Positions 11,121-21,522 of a DNA stretch of 64,000 nucleotides are shown in pieces (within the stretch, counting starts at the first letter, position 1; each line of letters begins with the position of its first letter). The DNA is from Streptomyces sp. IMTB 2501 (GTDB lineage Bacteria; Actinomycetota; Actinomycetes; Streptomycetales; Streptomycetaceae). The position numbers were made by a program, and so were the translations under genes. The stretch lies in NCBI RefSeq assembly GCF_001953885.1, contig NZ_MQUS01000020.1, forward strand, positions 1 to 64,000. Direction: 5' to 3'. The notes under the pieces are model-generated. The model saw only the letters and a list, made by a program, of their open reading frames with translations, was not told the DNA's origin and did no database searches.

Positions 11121-11854
11121 TGAAAAACGTCGGCGAGGCTCGGGAGACCCCCCTGGGGGCCCCGCAGGAGGAACTCGCGACCGGTGAGCGCTCCACGCGC
11201 AACCGCGTCGCGCGATCCATCCTGGACCACGGCCCGTCGACCGTCGCCGAACTCGCCGGCCGGCTGGGACTGACCCACGCGGCCGTCCGGCGCCACCTGG
11301 ACGCGCTGGTCGCCGACGACGTCGTGGAGGCGCGGGAGCAGCGGGTGTACGGCACGCGCACCCGCGGCCGGCCCGCCAAGGTCTTCGCGCTCACCGACTG
11401 CGGCCGGGACGCCTTCGACCAGTCGTACGACAAGCTCGCCGCGGACGCGCTCCGCTGGATCGCCGAGCAGGGCGGTGGCCCCGAGGCGGTCGCCGCCTTC
11501 GCCCGCGCCCGGATCGCCGCCCAGGCGAGCGCCTACCGCAAGGCGATCGAGGCCGTCACCCCGGACAGGCGCGCCGAAGCGCTGGCCAAGGCCTTGAGCG
11601 TCGACGGGTACGCTGCTACGGCGCGCACCGCACCGGTCGGCGAGCAGCTGTGCCAGCACCACTGCCCGGTCGCCCATGTCGCGGAGCAGTTCCCGCAGCT
11701 GTGCGAGGCGGAGACGGAGATCTTCGCCGAGCTGCTGGGCACCCACGTCCAGCGACTGGCGACCATCGCGCACGGCGACGGCGTCTGCACGACGTTCATC
11801 CCCAAGACATCCACTGACGCACCTGCAAGCACGGCCGGGAGGAACCCCGCATGA
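11120..11854 (+). CDS. sufR: Iron-sulfur cluster-sensing repressor SufR
   Basis: Winged-helix DNA-binding protein that senses Fe-S status and represses the suf operon. The 244-aa product has an HTH near residues 33-75 (TVAELAGRLGLTHAAVRRHLDALV) and a C-terminal cysteine cluster QLCQHHCPVAHVAEQFPQLC that would hold the cluster. The GTG at 11120 is preferred to an ATG at 11084 because the operator and homology end there. Its stop overlaps the sufB start (ATGA). Confidence 0.9.
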   Translation: MKNVGEARETPLGAPQEELATGERSTRNRVARSILDHGPSTVAELAGRLGLTHAAVRRHLDALVADDVVEAREQRVYGTRTRGRPAKVFALTDCGRDAFDQSYDKLAADALRWIAEQGGGPEAVAAFARARIAAQASAYRKAIEAVTPDRRAEALAKALSVDGYAATARTAPVGEQLCQHHCPVAHVAEQFPQLCEAETEIFAELLGTHVQRLATIAHGDGVCTTFIPKTSTDAPASTAGRNPA

Positions 11855-13272
11855 CTCTCCCCACGGAGACTGTCCACCCTGAGCTCGAGGGCCTGGGCAA
11901 GTACGAATACGGCTGGGCCGACTCCGACGTGGCCGGTGCCTCAGCCAGGCGCGGCCTGAACGAGGAGGTCGTCCGCGACATCTCCGGCAAGAAGTCGGAG
12001 CCGGAGTGGATGACCAAGCTGCGTCTGAAGGGCCTGAAGCTCTTCGAGAAGAAGCCGATGCCGAACTGGGGCTCCGACCTCTCGGGCATCGACTTCGACA
12101 ACATCAAGTACTTCGTGCGCTCCACGGAGAAGCAGGCGGAGTCCTGGGAGGACCTGCCCGAGGACATCAAGAACACCTACGACAAGCTGGGCATCCCGGA
12201 GGCCGAGAAGCAGCGCCTGGTCGCCGGCGTCGCCGCCCAGTACGAGTCGGAGGTCGTCTACCACCAGATCCGCGAGGACCTGGAGGAGCAGGGCGTCATC
12301 TTCCTCGACACCGACACCGCCCTGAAGGAGCACCCGGAGCTCTTCAAGGAGTACTTCGGGACCGTCATCCCCGCAGGTGACAACAAGTTCGCGGCCCTGA
12401 ACACCGCCGTGTGGTCGGGCGGCTCCTTCATCTACGTCCCGAAGGGCGTGCACGTCGAGATCCCGCTCCAGGCCTACTTCCGCATCAACACGGAGAACAT
12501 GGGCCAGTTCGAGCGGACCCTGATCATCGTCGACGAGGGTGCCTATGTGCACTACGTCGAGGGTTGTACGGCCCCGATCTACAAGTCGGACTCGCTGCAC
12601 TCCGCGGTCGTCGAGATCATCGTCAAGAAGAACGCCCGCTGCCGCTACACGACCATCCAGAACTGGTCGAACAACGTCTACAACCTGGTCACCAAGCGCG
12701 CCGTGGCCTACGAGGGCGCGACCATGGAGTGGATCGACGGCAACATCGGCTCCAAGGTGACGATGAAGTACCCGGCCGTCTACCTGATGGGCGAGCACGC
12801 CAAGGGCGAGACCCTGTCCATCGCCTTCGCCGGCGAGGGCCAGCACCAGGACGCCGGCTCCAAGATGGTCCACATGGCGCCGAACACCTCCTCCAACATC
12901 GTCTCCAAGTCGGTGGCGCGCGGCGGCGGTCGCACCTCGTACCGCGGCCTGGTCGAGATCGGCGAGGGCGCCCACGGCTCGAAGTCGAACGTGCTGTGCG
13001 ACGCGCTGCTCGTCGACACCATCTCCCGCTCCGACACGTACCCGTACGTCGACGTCCGTGAGGACGACGTGTCCATGGGCCACGAGGCGACCGTCTCCAA
13101 GGTCTCCGAGGACCAGCTCTTCTACCTGATGAGCCGTGGTCTGTCCGAGTTCGAGGCGATGGCGATGATCGTGCGCGGCTTCGTCGAGCCGATCGCCAAG
13201 GAGCTGCCGATGGAGTACGCCCTTGAGCTCAACCGGCTGATCGAGCTGCAGATGGAGGGCGCGGTCGGCTGA
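11851..13272 (+). CDS. sufB: Fe-S cluster assembly scaffold SufB
   Basis: Cytoplasmic scaffold of the SufBCD complex on which Fe-S clusters are built. The 473-aa beta-helix protein has the family segments YVPKGVHVEIPLQAYFRIN, IVDEGAYVHYVEGCTAP (conserved Cys) and SRSDTYPYVDV. It starts with ATG overlapping the sufR stop. The second gene of an eight-gene operon. Confidence 0.97.
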   Translation: MTLPTETVHPELEGLGKYEYGWADSDVAGASARRGLNEEVVRDISGKKSEPEWMTKLRLKGLKLFEKKPMPNWGSDLSGIDFDNIKYFVRSTEKQAESWEDLPEDIKNTYDKLGIPEAEKQRLVAGVAAQYESEVVYHQIREDLEEQGVIFLDTDTALKEHPELFKEYFGTVIPAGDNKFAALNTAVWSGGSFIYVPKGVHVEIPLQAYFRINTENMGQFERTLIIVDEGAYVHYVEGCTAPIYKSDSLHSAVVEIIVKKNARCRYTTIQNWSNNVYNLVTKRAVAYEGATMEWIDGNIGSKVTMKYPAVYLMGEHAKGETLSIAFAGEGQHQDAGSKMVHMAPNTSSNIVSKSVARGGGRTSYRGLVEIGEGAHGSKSNVLCDALLVDTISRSDTYPYVDVREDDVSMGHEATVSKVSEDQLFYLMSRGLSEFEAMAMIVRGFVEPIAKELPMEYALELNRLIELQMEGAVG

Positions 13273-13330
13273 TCGCCGCTCCGCACTCCCCGTCAGGCCC
13301 ATACGCAAGAAAGCGAGCATTACGACAGCC

Positions 13331-14515
13331 ATGGCTGAGGCCCAGAACATCCCGGTGGGCTCGACCACCGCCGGCCAGATCGCGGTCGCCGCGGAGTCGA
13401 CCGTCGTCTCGCGCATGAGCGCGCCCCCGTCCTTCGACGTGGCGGACTTCCCGGTCCCGCACGGCCGCGAGGAGGAGTGGCGCTTCACCCCGCTGGAGCG
13501 TCTGCGCGGGCTGCACGACGGCACCGCCGTCGCCACCGGCGAGGGCGTGAAGGTCGACGTGCAGGCCCCCGAGGGCGTCTCCGTCGAGACCGTCGGCCGT
13601 GACGACGCGCGCGTCGGCAAGGCGGGCACCCCCGTGGACCGCATCGCCGCCCAGGCGTTCTCCGCCTTCGAGAAGGCCTCGGTCGTGACCGTCCCGAAGG
13701 AGACCGTCCTCACCGAGCCGATCCGCATCGCGGTGCACGGCGAGGGCGGCACCGCCTTCGGCCACCAGGTCATCGAGCTGGGCGCCTTCGCCGAGGCCGT
13801 CGTGGTCATCGACCACACCGGTGACGCGGTGCTCGCGGCCAACGTCGACTACGTCCTCGGTGACGGCGCCAAGCTGACCGTCGTCTCCGTCCAGGACTGG
13901 GACGACAAGGCCGTCCACATCGCCCAGCACAACGCCCTGATCGGCCGGGACGCCTCCTTCAAGTCGGTCGTCGTCACCTTCGGCGGCGACGTCGTCCGCC
14001 TGCACCCGCGCGTCGAGTACGCCGGCCCCGGCGGCGAGGCCGAGCTGTTCGGCCTGTACTTCACCGACGCCGGGCAGCACCAGGAGCACCGCCTGCTGGT
14101 CACCCACAACACCCCGCACTGCAAGTCGAACGTCGTCTACAAGGGCGCGCTCCAGGGCGACGACGCACACGCGGTCTGGATCGGCGACGTGCTCATCGAG
14201 GCCAAGGCCGAGGGCACGGACACCTACGAGATGAACCGCAACCTGGTCCTCACGGACGGCGCGCGCGTCGACTCGGTGCCGAACCTTGAGATCGAGACGG
14301 GCGAGATCGTCGGCGCCGGCCACGCCTCCGCCACCGGCCGCTTCGACGACGAGCAGCTCTTCTATCTGATGGCCCGCGGCATCCCGGAGCACGAGGCCCG
14401 CCGCCTCGTGGTCCGCGGCTTCTTCGCCGGTCTGGTCCAGCAGATCGGTGTCACCGACATCGAGGAGCGCCTGCTCGCCAAGATCGAGGAGGAGCTGGAG
14501 GCGTCCGTCGCATGA
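13331..14515 (+). CDS. sufD: Fe-S cluster assembly protein SufD
   Basis: Paralogue and partner of SufB in the SufBC2D scaffold. The 394-aa protein has the C-terminal UPF0051 core (LVTHNTPHCKSNVVYKGAL, GHASATGRFDDEQLFYLMARGI). It follows sufB after 58 bp, with GAAAGCGAG upstream of ATG, and its stop overlaps the next start (ATGA). Confidence 0.96.
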   Translation: MAEAQNIPVGSTTAGQIAVAAESTVVSRMSAPPSFDVADFPVPHGREEEWRFTPLERLRGLHDGTAVATGEGVKVDVQAPEGVSVETVGRDDARVGKAGTPVDRIAAQAFSAFEKASVVTVPKETVLTEPIRIAVHGEGGTAFGHQVIELGAFAEAVVVIDHTGDAVLAANVDYVLGDGAKLTVVSVQDWDDKAVHIAQHNALIGRDASFKSVVVTFGGDVVRLHPRVEYAGPGGEAELFGLYFTDAGQHQEHRLLVTHNTPHCKSNVVYKGALQGDDAHAVWIGDVLIEAKAEGTDTYEMNRNLVLTDGARVDSVPNLEIETGEIVGAGHASATGRFDDEQLFYLMARGIPEHEARRLVVRGFFAGLVQQIGVTDIEERLLAKIEEELEASVA

Positions 14516-14832
14516 CGACCTTCGTACGCGCCTGTGGGCTGAGCGAGCTGGAGGAGGACACCCCGAAGCGGGTGGAACTCGACGGCACGCCGGTCTCGGT
14601 CGTGAAGACCGAGGGCGAGGTGTTCGCGATCTACGACATCTGCTCCCACGCGAACGTCTCCCTCTCCGAGGGCGAGGTGGAGGACTGCCAGATCGAGTGC
14701 TGGCTGCACGGATCCTCCTTCGACCTCCGCACCGGCAAGCCGTCCGGCCTCCCGGCCACGCGCCCCGTCCCCGTATACCCCGTAAAGATCGAAGGGGACG
14801 ACGTTCTCGTCTCCCTCACCCAGGAGTCCTGA
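14512..14832 (+). CDS. Rieske-type [2Fe-2S] ferredoxin of the suf operon
   Basis: A 106-aa soluble Rieske protein of the bacterial type (non-haem dioxygenase ferredoxin fold). The ligands are visible as C-S-H (near residue 43) and C-W-L-H (near residue 64). It is embedded between sufD and sufC as in other actinobacteria; it probably supplies electrons or serves cluster assembly, but the partner is not known from sequence. Confidence 0.92.
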   Translation: MTTFVRACGLSELEEDTPKRVELDGTPVSVVKTEGEVFAIYDICSHANVSLSEGEVEDCQIECWLHGSSFDLRTGKPSGLPATRPVPVYPVKIEGDDVLVSLTQES

Positions 14833-14839
14833 GGCACCC

Positions 14840-15600
<761 letters not shown>

Positions 15601-15604
<4 letters not shown>

Positions 15605-16857
15605 CACAGCTGCCGGGCCTCCTCGACACCGAGGCGATCCGCAAGGACTTCCCCGTGCTGGACCGTGTGGTCCACGACGGCAAGAAGCTCGTGTACCTGG
15701 ACAACGCGGCGACCTCGCAGAAGCCGCGCCAGGTGCTGGACGCCCTGAGCGAGTACTACGAGCGCTACAACGCCAATGTCCACCGCGGCGTGCATGTGCT
15801 CGCCGAGGAGGCCACGGCGCTGTACGAGGGCGCGCGCGACAAGGTCGCCGAGTTCATCAACGCGCCCAGCCGCGACGAGGTGATCTTCACCAAGAACGCC
15901 TCCGAGTCGCTGAACCTCGTGGCCAACATGCTGGGCTGGGCCGAGGAGCCCTACCGGGTGGACCACGAGACCGAGATCGTCATCACGGAGATGGAGCACC
16001 ATTCCAACATCGTGCCGTGGCAGCTGCTCGCGCAGCGCACGGGTGCGAAGCTGAAGTGGTTCGGCCTGACCGACGACGGCCGCCTCGACCTGTCCAACAT
16101 CAACGAGATCATCACGGAGAAGACGAAGATCGTCTCCTTTGTGCTGGTGTCGAACATCCTGGGCACGGTCAACCCGGTCGAGACGATAATCCGCCGCGCC
16201 CAGGAGGTCGGCGCCCTCGTCTGCATCGACGCCTCCCAGGCCGCCCCGCACATGCCGCTGGACGTGCAGGCCCTGCAGGCCGACTTCGTGGCCTTCACCG
16301 GCCACAAGATGTGCGGCCCGACCGGCATCGGCGTCCTCTGGGGCCGCCAGGAGCTGCTGGAGGACCTTCCCCCCTTCCTGGGCGGCGGCGAGATGATCGA
16401 GACGGTCTCGATGCACTCGTCCACGTACGCCCCGGCGCCGCACAAGTTCGAGGCGGGCACCCCGCCGATCGCGCAGGCCGTCGGCCTGGGCGCGGCGATC
16501 GACTACCTCAACTCGATCGGGATGGAGAAGATCCTCGCCCACGAGCACGCGCTCACCGAGTACGCGGTGCGGCGGCTGGCCGAGGTCCCCGACCTGAGGA
16601 TCATCGGCCCGACCACGGCCGAGGACCGGGGTGCGGCGATCTCCTTCACGCTGGGCGACATCCACCCGCACGACGTGGGCCAGGTCCTCGACGAGCAGGG
16701 CATCGCGGTCCGCGTCGGCCACCACTGCGCACGGCCCGTCTGCCTCCGCTACGGAATTCCTGCGACCACGCGAGCGTCGTTCTATCTGTACTCCACGCTG
16801 GCCGAGATCGACGCACTGGTCGACGGCCTGGAGCACGTACGGAACTTCTTCGGCTGA
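15601..16857 (+). CDS. sufS: Cysteine desulfurase SufS
   Basis: PLP enzyme releasing sulfur from cysteine as a persulfide for Fe-S assembly. The 418-aa protein has the PLP lysine in FTGHKMCGPTGIG near residue 236, the His stacking region EMEHHSNIVPW, and the catalytic cysteine in RVGHHCARPVC near residue 375. It starts with GTG overlapping the sufC stop. Its sulfur acceptor is the neighbouring SufU. Confidence 0.96.
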
Positions 16858-16873
16858 GGGGCGTGCTGAAACG

Positions 16874-17341
16874 GTGAAGCTGGATTCGATGTACCAGGAA
16901 GTCATCCTGGACCACTACAAGAACCCGCACGGGCGTGGTCTGAGGGATGGCGACGCCGAGGTGCACCACGTGAACCCGACGTGTGGCGACGAGATCACCC
17001 TCCGTGTGAAGTACGACGGCACGAAGATCGCGGACGTCTCCTACGAGGGCCAGGGCTGCTCGATCAGCCAGGCATCCGCGTCTGTGCTCAACGAGCTCCT
17101 TGTCGGCAAGGACCTGACCGAGGCGCAGAAGATCCAGGAGACCTTCCTGGAGCTGATGCAGTCCAAGGGCAGGATCGAGCCGGACGACGCGATGGAGGAC
17201 ATTCTGGAGGACGCGGTCGCGTTCGCCGGTGTCTCCAAGTACCCCGCGCGGGTCAAGTGCGCCCTCCTGAGCTGGATGGCGTGGAAGGACGCGACGGCCC
17301 AGGCGCTGGGTGGCGCCGACGCCGAAAGGAAGACGGCATGA
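16874..17341 (+). CDS. sufU: Sulfur transfer protein SufU
   Basis: Zinc-dependent sulfurtransferase that accepts persulfide from SufS. The 155-aa IscU-fold protein keeps the three cysteines (NPTCGDEI, GQGCSIS, RVKCALL) and the conserved Asp after the first. The start is GTG at 16874 (MKLDSMYQEVILDHYKNPHG). The stop overlaps the next ATG. Confidence 0.94.
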   Translation: MKLDSMYQEVILDHYKNPHGRGLRDGDAEVHHVNPTCGDEITLRVKYDGTKIADVSYEGQGCSISQASASVLNELLVGKDLTEAQKIQETFLELMQSKGRIEPDDAMEDILEDAVAFAGVSKYPARVKCALLSWMAWKDATAQALGGADAERKTA

Positions 17342-17670
17342 CCGACACCGCTGAGATGAAGCCGGCCTCCGAGGAGGAGCTGCGCGAGGCCCTGATGGAC
17401 GTGGTCGACCCCGAGCTGGGCATCGACGTCGTCAACCTCGGCCTGATCTACGGCATCCACGTCGACGAGTCCAACATCGCGACCGTCGACATGACCCTGA
17501 CCTCGGCGGCCTGCCCGCTGACCGACGTCATCGAGGACCAGGCCAAGTCCGCCACGGACGGCCTCGTCAACGAGCTGCGCATCAACTGGGTCTGGATGCC
17601 GCCGTGGGGCCCCGACAAGATCACGGACGACGGCCGAGAGCAGCTCCGGGCGCTCGGGTTCAACGTCTGA
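17338..17670 (+). CDS. sufT: SufT / metal-sulfur cluster assembly factor (DUF59)
   Basis: A 110-aa MIP18/PaaD-family protein: EALMDVVDPELGIDVVNLGLIY near residues 16-37, and the conserved cysteine in TLTSAACPLTD. Such proteins help cluster maturation of particular clients. Last gene of the suf operon, ATGA-coupled to sufU and followed by a long hairpin. Confidence 0.9.
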   Translation: MTDTAEMKPASEEELREALMDVVDPELGIDVVNLGLIYGIHVDESNIATVDMTLTSAACPLTDVIEDQAKSATDGLVNELRINWVWMPPWGPDKITDDGREQLRALGFNV

Positions 17671-17737
17671 TCCTTCTCCGACGTCCCCTCTCCTGCGACG
17701 TCCGATCCCGCGGCGGCCACGCTGCGGGCACCTGCGG

Positions 17738-17771
17738 GAAACGGCCGTACCGTTCGCGGTACGGCCGTTTC
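17738..17771 (+). terminator. Hairpin terminator of the suf operon
   Basis: Perfect 14-bp stem (17738-17751 with 17758-17771) and a 6-nt loop, 67 nt after the last suf stop. No U-tract. Confidence 0.75.
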
Positions 17772-18062
17772 GCATATCCCGCGGTCCAGGCCCCGACCGG
17801 ACTCCGAACCGCCGGGCATCAGGGCGGTTTCGACAGCGCACACTCCGCGCACGGCAGGGTGGGCCGCTCTCGCGCCGGCGGGCTCCTGGCTCCGACGGCG
17901 AGAGGCGTCCGAGGCGTCCGAGGCGTCAAAAGGAGACAAGAGGAGACAAGAGGGGAATCAACTGCCGGTGTACGACATCGGCATGATGCTCGTCATGCAG
18001 GCGACTTCATGGCCAGGGGTGACGGTCATCTGCGCAGCCCGGCGTTGTGTACGCTCGTACAC
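17772..18062. other. Intergenic stretch without a gene
   Basis: Between the suf terminator and the SMR gene. It contains short direct repeats (GAGGCGTCC three times near 17903-17930; AGGAGACAAG twice near 17931-17950). The SMR promoter should lie in the last 60 bp. I see no gene. Confidence 0.5.
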
Positions 18063-18386
18063 ATGGGATACCTGACGCTCGCCGGCGCCATAGCCGCCGA
18101 GGTCGCCGCGACGACGGCGATGAAGTACAGCGAGGGGTTCAGCCGGCTCTGGCCCTCGCTCGTGACGACACTGGGCTACCTCGTCTCCTTCGCGCTGCTG
18201 GCCCAGACGCTGAAGACCGTCCAGATCGGCACGGCCTACGCGATCTGGTCCGGGGTCGGCACCGCGACCATCGCCGTCCTCGGCCTGCTGCTGTTCGGGG
18301 AGGGGCTGAGCGTCGCCAAGGTCGGCGGGATCCTGCTGATCATCGGGGGAGTGGTCGTGCTGAACCTGGGCGGGGCGAGCCACTGA
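18063..18386 (+). CDS. SMR-family multidrug efflux protein
   Basis: A 107-aa inner-membrane transporter with four helices. The proton/substrate-coupling glutamate is present in GAIAAEVAATTAMK (Glu13, equivalent to EmrE Glu14), and IGTAYAIWSGVGTA is the typical helix 3 loop. SMR proteins export cationic compounds by proton antiport. It overlaps the next gene (TGATG), a TetR regulator that probably controls it. Confidence 0.92.
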   Translation: MGYLTLAGAIAAEVAATTAMKYSEGFSRLWPSLVTTLGYLVSFALLAQTLKTVQIGTAYAIWSGVGTATIAVLGLLLFGEGLSVAKVGGILLIIGGVVVLNLGGASH

Positions 18387-18925
18387 TGCCCCGCCGCTAC
18401 GACCCCGACCGGCGCCGGCGCATCATCGACGCCGCGATCCGCGTGGTCGGCCGGGACGGCATCGCCGGCCTGAGTCACCGCTCGGTCGCCGCCGAGGCCG
18501 ACGTCCCGCTCGGCTCCACCACGTACCACTTCGCCACCCTGGAAGAGCTGATGGTGGCCGCGCTGCGGCAGGCCAACGAGAACTTCGCCCGGGTTCTGGC
18601 CGAGCGGCTGCCGGAGCAACAGCAGGACCGGGAGGAACTCGCCGCGGACCTGGCCCGCGCACTGGGGGAGTGGCTGGGCGGCGACCGCACGGGCGTGGAG
18701 CTGGAGTACGAGCTGTATCTGGCCGCGCTGCGCCGCCCCGCGCTGCGCCCCGTCGCCGCCGAGTGGACCGAGGACGCGGCGGCCCTGCTCGCCCGGCACA
18801 CCGACCCGGTCACGTCCCGCGCCCTGCTCGCGCTGATGGACGGCATCTGTCTGCAGGTGCTGCTGACGGGCGGTTCCTACGACGAGAAGTACGCCCGAGC
18901 CGCCCTGGCCCGGCTGATTCCCTGA
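18386..18925 (+). CDS. TetR-family transcriptional regulator
   Basis: A 179-aa repressor with N-terminal HTH (IIDAAIRVVGRDGIAGLSHR, then SVAAEADVPLGSTTYHF) and a helical ligand domain. The start overlaps the SMR stop by one base, so it probably regulates the pump gene. The ligand is unknown. Confidence 0.88.
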   Translation: MPRRYDPDRRRRIIDAAIRVVGRDGIAGLSHRSVAAEADVPLGSTTYHFATLEELMVAALRQANENFARVLAERLPEQQQDREELAADLARALGEWLGGDRTGVELEYELYLAALRRPALRPVAAEWTEDAAALLARHTDPVTSRALLALMDGICLQVLLTGGSYDEKYARAALARLIP

Positions 18926-19068
18926 ACCGGTGTCGAGGAACCGGTGTGGCACCGGCTCGGCTGATCCGCTGACCCCGTGCCCCGCCGGCTTGGCCGATCA
19001 CCTGAGTCGCGCCCGGCACGTGAGACGCGGTTCGCCCTGACCGCCCCGCCCGCGTTAGGTTTGCCCGC

Positions 19069-20055
19069 ATGACCGACTCTGCTTCCCGTACCACCGGCGC
19101 CGTCGCCGCCGGCCTCGCCACCATCGCCTCCGACGGCACCGTTCTCGACACCTGGTTCCCGGCCCCCGAGCTGGTCGAGGAGCCGGGCCCCGCCGGTACC
19201 GAGCGGCTGACCGCCGAGCGGACGGCCGAGCTGCTGGGCGAGGGCGCGACCAAGGCGGTCGGCCCGGACGCCCGCCGCGGTGTCGAGGTGGTCGCGGTCC
19301 GTACGGTCATCGCCTCGCTGGACGAGAAGCCGCTCGACGCCCATGACGTCTACCTGCGTCTGCACCTGCTCTCGCACCGCCTGGTCAAGCCGCACGGCCA
19401 GAGCCTGGACGGCATCTTCGGCCACCTCGCCAACGTCGCCTGGACCTCGCTCGGCCCGGTCGCCGTGGACGACATCGAGAAGGTGCGGCTGAACGCCCGC
19501 GCCGAGGGCCTGCATCTGCAGGTCACCTCGATCGACAAGTTCCCGCGGATGACGGACTACGTCGCCCCGAAGGGCGTGCGCATCGCCGACGCCGACCGGG
19601 TCCGCCTGGGCGCGCACCTCGCCGAGGGCACCACGGTCATGCACGAGGGCTTCGTCAACTTCAACGCCGGCACGCTCGGTACGTCGATGGTCGAGGGCCG
19701 GATCTCCGCGGGCGTCGTGGTCGGCAACGGCTCCGACATCGGCGGCGGCGCCTCCACCATGGGCACCCTGTCCGGCGGCGGCAACGTGATCATCTCCATC
19801 GGCGAGCGCTGCCTGATCGGCGCCGAGGCGGGCGTCGGCATCGCGCTCGGCGACGAGTGCGTGGTCGAGGCCGGCCTGTACATCACCGCGGGCACCCGGG
19901 TCACCATGCCCGACGGCCAGATCGTCAAGGCCCGCGAGCTGAACGGTGCCTCCAACATCCTCTTCCGCCGCAACTCGGTCACCGGCAAGGTCGAGGCCCG
20001 CCCGAACAACGCGGTCTGGGGCGGCCTGAACGACATCCTGCACAGCCACAACTGA
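19069..20055 (+). CDS. dapD: 2,3,4,5-tetrahydropyridine-2,6-dicarboxylate N-succinyltransferase
   Basis: Succinyl-CoA-dependent enzyme of the lysine/meso-diaminopimelate pathway. The 328-aa actinobacterial-type DapD has a left-handed beta-helix with hexapeptide repeats (residues about 175-290: VMHEGFVNFNAGTLG, GNGSDIGGGASTMGTLSGG, GAEAGVGIALGDECVVEAG). It is single, with its own terminator; a dapA homologue lies 5 kb downstream on the other strand. Confidence 0.95.
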   Translation: MTDSASRTTGAVAAGLATIASDGTVLDTWFPAPELVEEPGPAGTERLTAERTAELLGEGATKAVGPDARRGVEVVAVRTVIASLDEKPLDAHDVYLRLHLLSHRLVKPHGQSLDGIFGHLANVAWTSLGPVAVDDIEKVRLNARAEGLHLQVTSIDKFPRMTDYVAPKGVRIADADRVRLGAHLAEGTTVMHEGFVNFNAGTLGTSMVEGRISAGVVVGNGSDIGGGASTMGTLSGGGNVIISIGERCLIGAEAGVGIALGDECVVEAGLYITAGTRVTMPDGQIVKARELNGASNILFRRNSVTGKVEARPNNAVWGGLNDILHSHN

Positions 20056-20144
20056 CCTTGGGCGGCCGTGACCTGCGGCCGCCACATTGATCAACGCTCC
20101 GACCTGCTGCTGAGCTGTTGTCAGTTGTCGACGTTGGTCACCAT

Positions 20145-20188
20145 CGAGCGCCCTTCCACGGCCCCAGGCCGGCCCGGGAGGGCGCTCG
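20145..20188 (+). terminator. Hairpin terminator after dapD
   Basis: A 13-bp stem with one G-T pair (20145-20157 with 20176-20188) and an 18-nt GC-rich loop, 90 nt after dapD. Confidence 0.65.
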
Positions 20189-20637
20189 TGCGTAGGCCCC
20201 GCTCTCAGCGGTCCGATCCGTCGCACAGACCGGGTGAGGGGGAAGCCGGAAGGCGCTGAGCGGGACGAGTGGCCGGCGGCCGAGTCAGGGCTGGTGACGG
20301 TTGATCGGGATCTCGTAGACGCTCTCGCGGTGAACGGCGGGCACCACGATGTCCGCCGTCTCGACAGGCCGTTTGGGCTGGTGTCGCCCTGAGCTGTACT
20401 GATGGTCCGCTGACGTTCCAGTCGTCCGCCGGTGTTCGTCGGCGCTGTCACGCAGTTGGACACGCAGCCGGGCCAGTGGCTGATCGCCTTGCCCTGGAGG
20501 CCAATTCGAAGCGGTGGGCCAAGATGTCCAAACGAAGGCGTCTGCTGTTCGGGTAGCCGGCGAACCACCGATGAGTTCCGCCGGCCGGGCCGGTCCACCA
20601 GGACGTACGCCATCGAGACGCCGACTGGAGACCCACC
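20189..20637. other. Unassigned stretch, possible gene remnant on minus strand
   Basis: No convincing intact gene. A minus-strand frame ending at 20285 has a protein-like C-terminal segment (ETADIVVPAVHRESVYEIPI), but its N-terminal part is unconvincing. It may be the tail of a lost gene at the left edge of the accessory segment. The VOC promoter must lie at its right end. Confidence 0.35.
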
Positions 20638-21108
20638 ATGACCAATCCCGCACACCCCGGCCGCATGCTGTTCGTGAACATCCCCGTAGCGGACCTTGAG
20701 CGCAGCAAGGCGTTCTTCGCCAAGCTCGGGTTTGGTTTCAACCCGAAGTTCACCGACGAGACCGCCGCCTGCATGCTGGTCGGCGAGCACGCTTTTGTCA
20801 TGCTGCTCAGCCGTGAGAAGTTCGCGGAGTTCGCGAAACTGCCGATGGCCGATCCCACCACGCACACGCTGGCGCTGTACTGCTTCAGCGTGTCGTCCCG
20901 CGATGAGGTCGACGCGGTCAGCGCCGCTGCACTCGCGGCGGGTGGCTCCGAGGCGGATGGCGCGGAGGACTACGGTTTCATGTACTCACGCAGCTTCTTC
21001 GACCTCGACGGCCACGGCTGGCAGGTCATGTGGATGGATCCGGCGGCCGCGGAGCAGGGCCCCGAGGCGTTCGCGGCCTCCATGCAGGACGCCGACGCCC
21101 CGGCCTGA
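20638..21108 (+). CDS. VOC-family (glyoxalase/bleomycin-resistance fold) protein
   Basis: A 156-aa soluble protein starting with ATG after GGAGACCC. It has the beta-alpha-beta-beta-beta pattern of one VOC module twice: NIPVADLERSKAFFAKLGFG near residue 14, and DDGY/FDLDGHGWQVMWMD near residue 130, where His/Glu-type metal ligands are only partly conserved. The function cannot be told from sequence (lyase, dioxygenase or ligand-binding protein). Confidence 0.85.
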   Translation: MTNPAHPGRMLFVNIPVADLERSKAFFAKLGFGFNPKFTDETAACMLVGEHAFVMLLSREKFAEFAKLPMADPTTHTLALYCFSVSSRDEVDAVSAAALAAGGSEADGAEDYGFMYSRSFFDLDGHGWQVMWMDPAAAEQGPEAFAASMQDADAPA

Positions 21109-21522
21109 CCCTCAGCGGCTTCGGCCGCGTTTGGGAAGCCTGGGTTTTCTGGGGGCAGTTGCTCCGCTGACCTGCGGCGGAGCCGTGTTGGATTCAGGTC
21201 GCACCCGTGGCCACCCCCCTGTTCCCCGTGGTGCCCCGCACGATCTGGCACGCGAATGGCACGACCCGTTCGCTCCGAAGAACCCCTGAGCGGAAGCTCG
21301 ATCTTGGAGGTTTGAGTCTGAGCCGACGACAGTCAGCCACGATGGCGGGTGCGTCGACCGATCAGGCGCGCGTGTGCCTCGCTGCACTCGCACCGGTCTC
21401 GGCCACGCTGTTGGCGGGTGGCTGTGGCTGCGCGTGCCGGCCGGCCTCTGAGTGTTCGGGTTGGCCCGGCCGCTTGCTCTTGCTTCTCGGTGGCGAGTTG
21501 TCGGCCGGGCGGAGCGAACTGG
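21109..21522. other. Non-coding accessory stretch
   Basis: No gene recognised. It holds the first copy of the arm-site-like repeat (21219-21265) and ends at the stop of the minus-strand membrane protein gene. Confidence 0.4.
21219..21265. repeat. Arm-site-like repeat, copy 1
   Basis: CTGTTCCCCG, then TGGTGCCCCG, then CGATCTGGCACGCGAATGGC and ACGAC. It contains the tandem TGGCACG units (TGGCACGCGAATGGCACG). It is similar in order and spacing to 22495-22542. Paired short direct repeats of this kind occur next to attP in actinobacterial integrative elements; the assignment is inference. Confidence 0.4.

Noticed and set aside
11941..13842. Long minus-strand open frame opposite sufB
   Set aside because: Antisense shadow of sufB and sufD.
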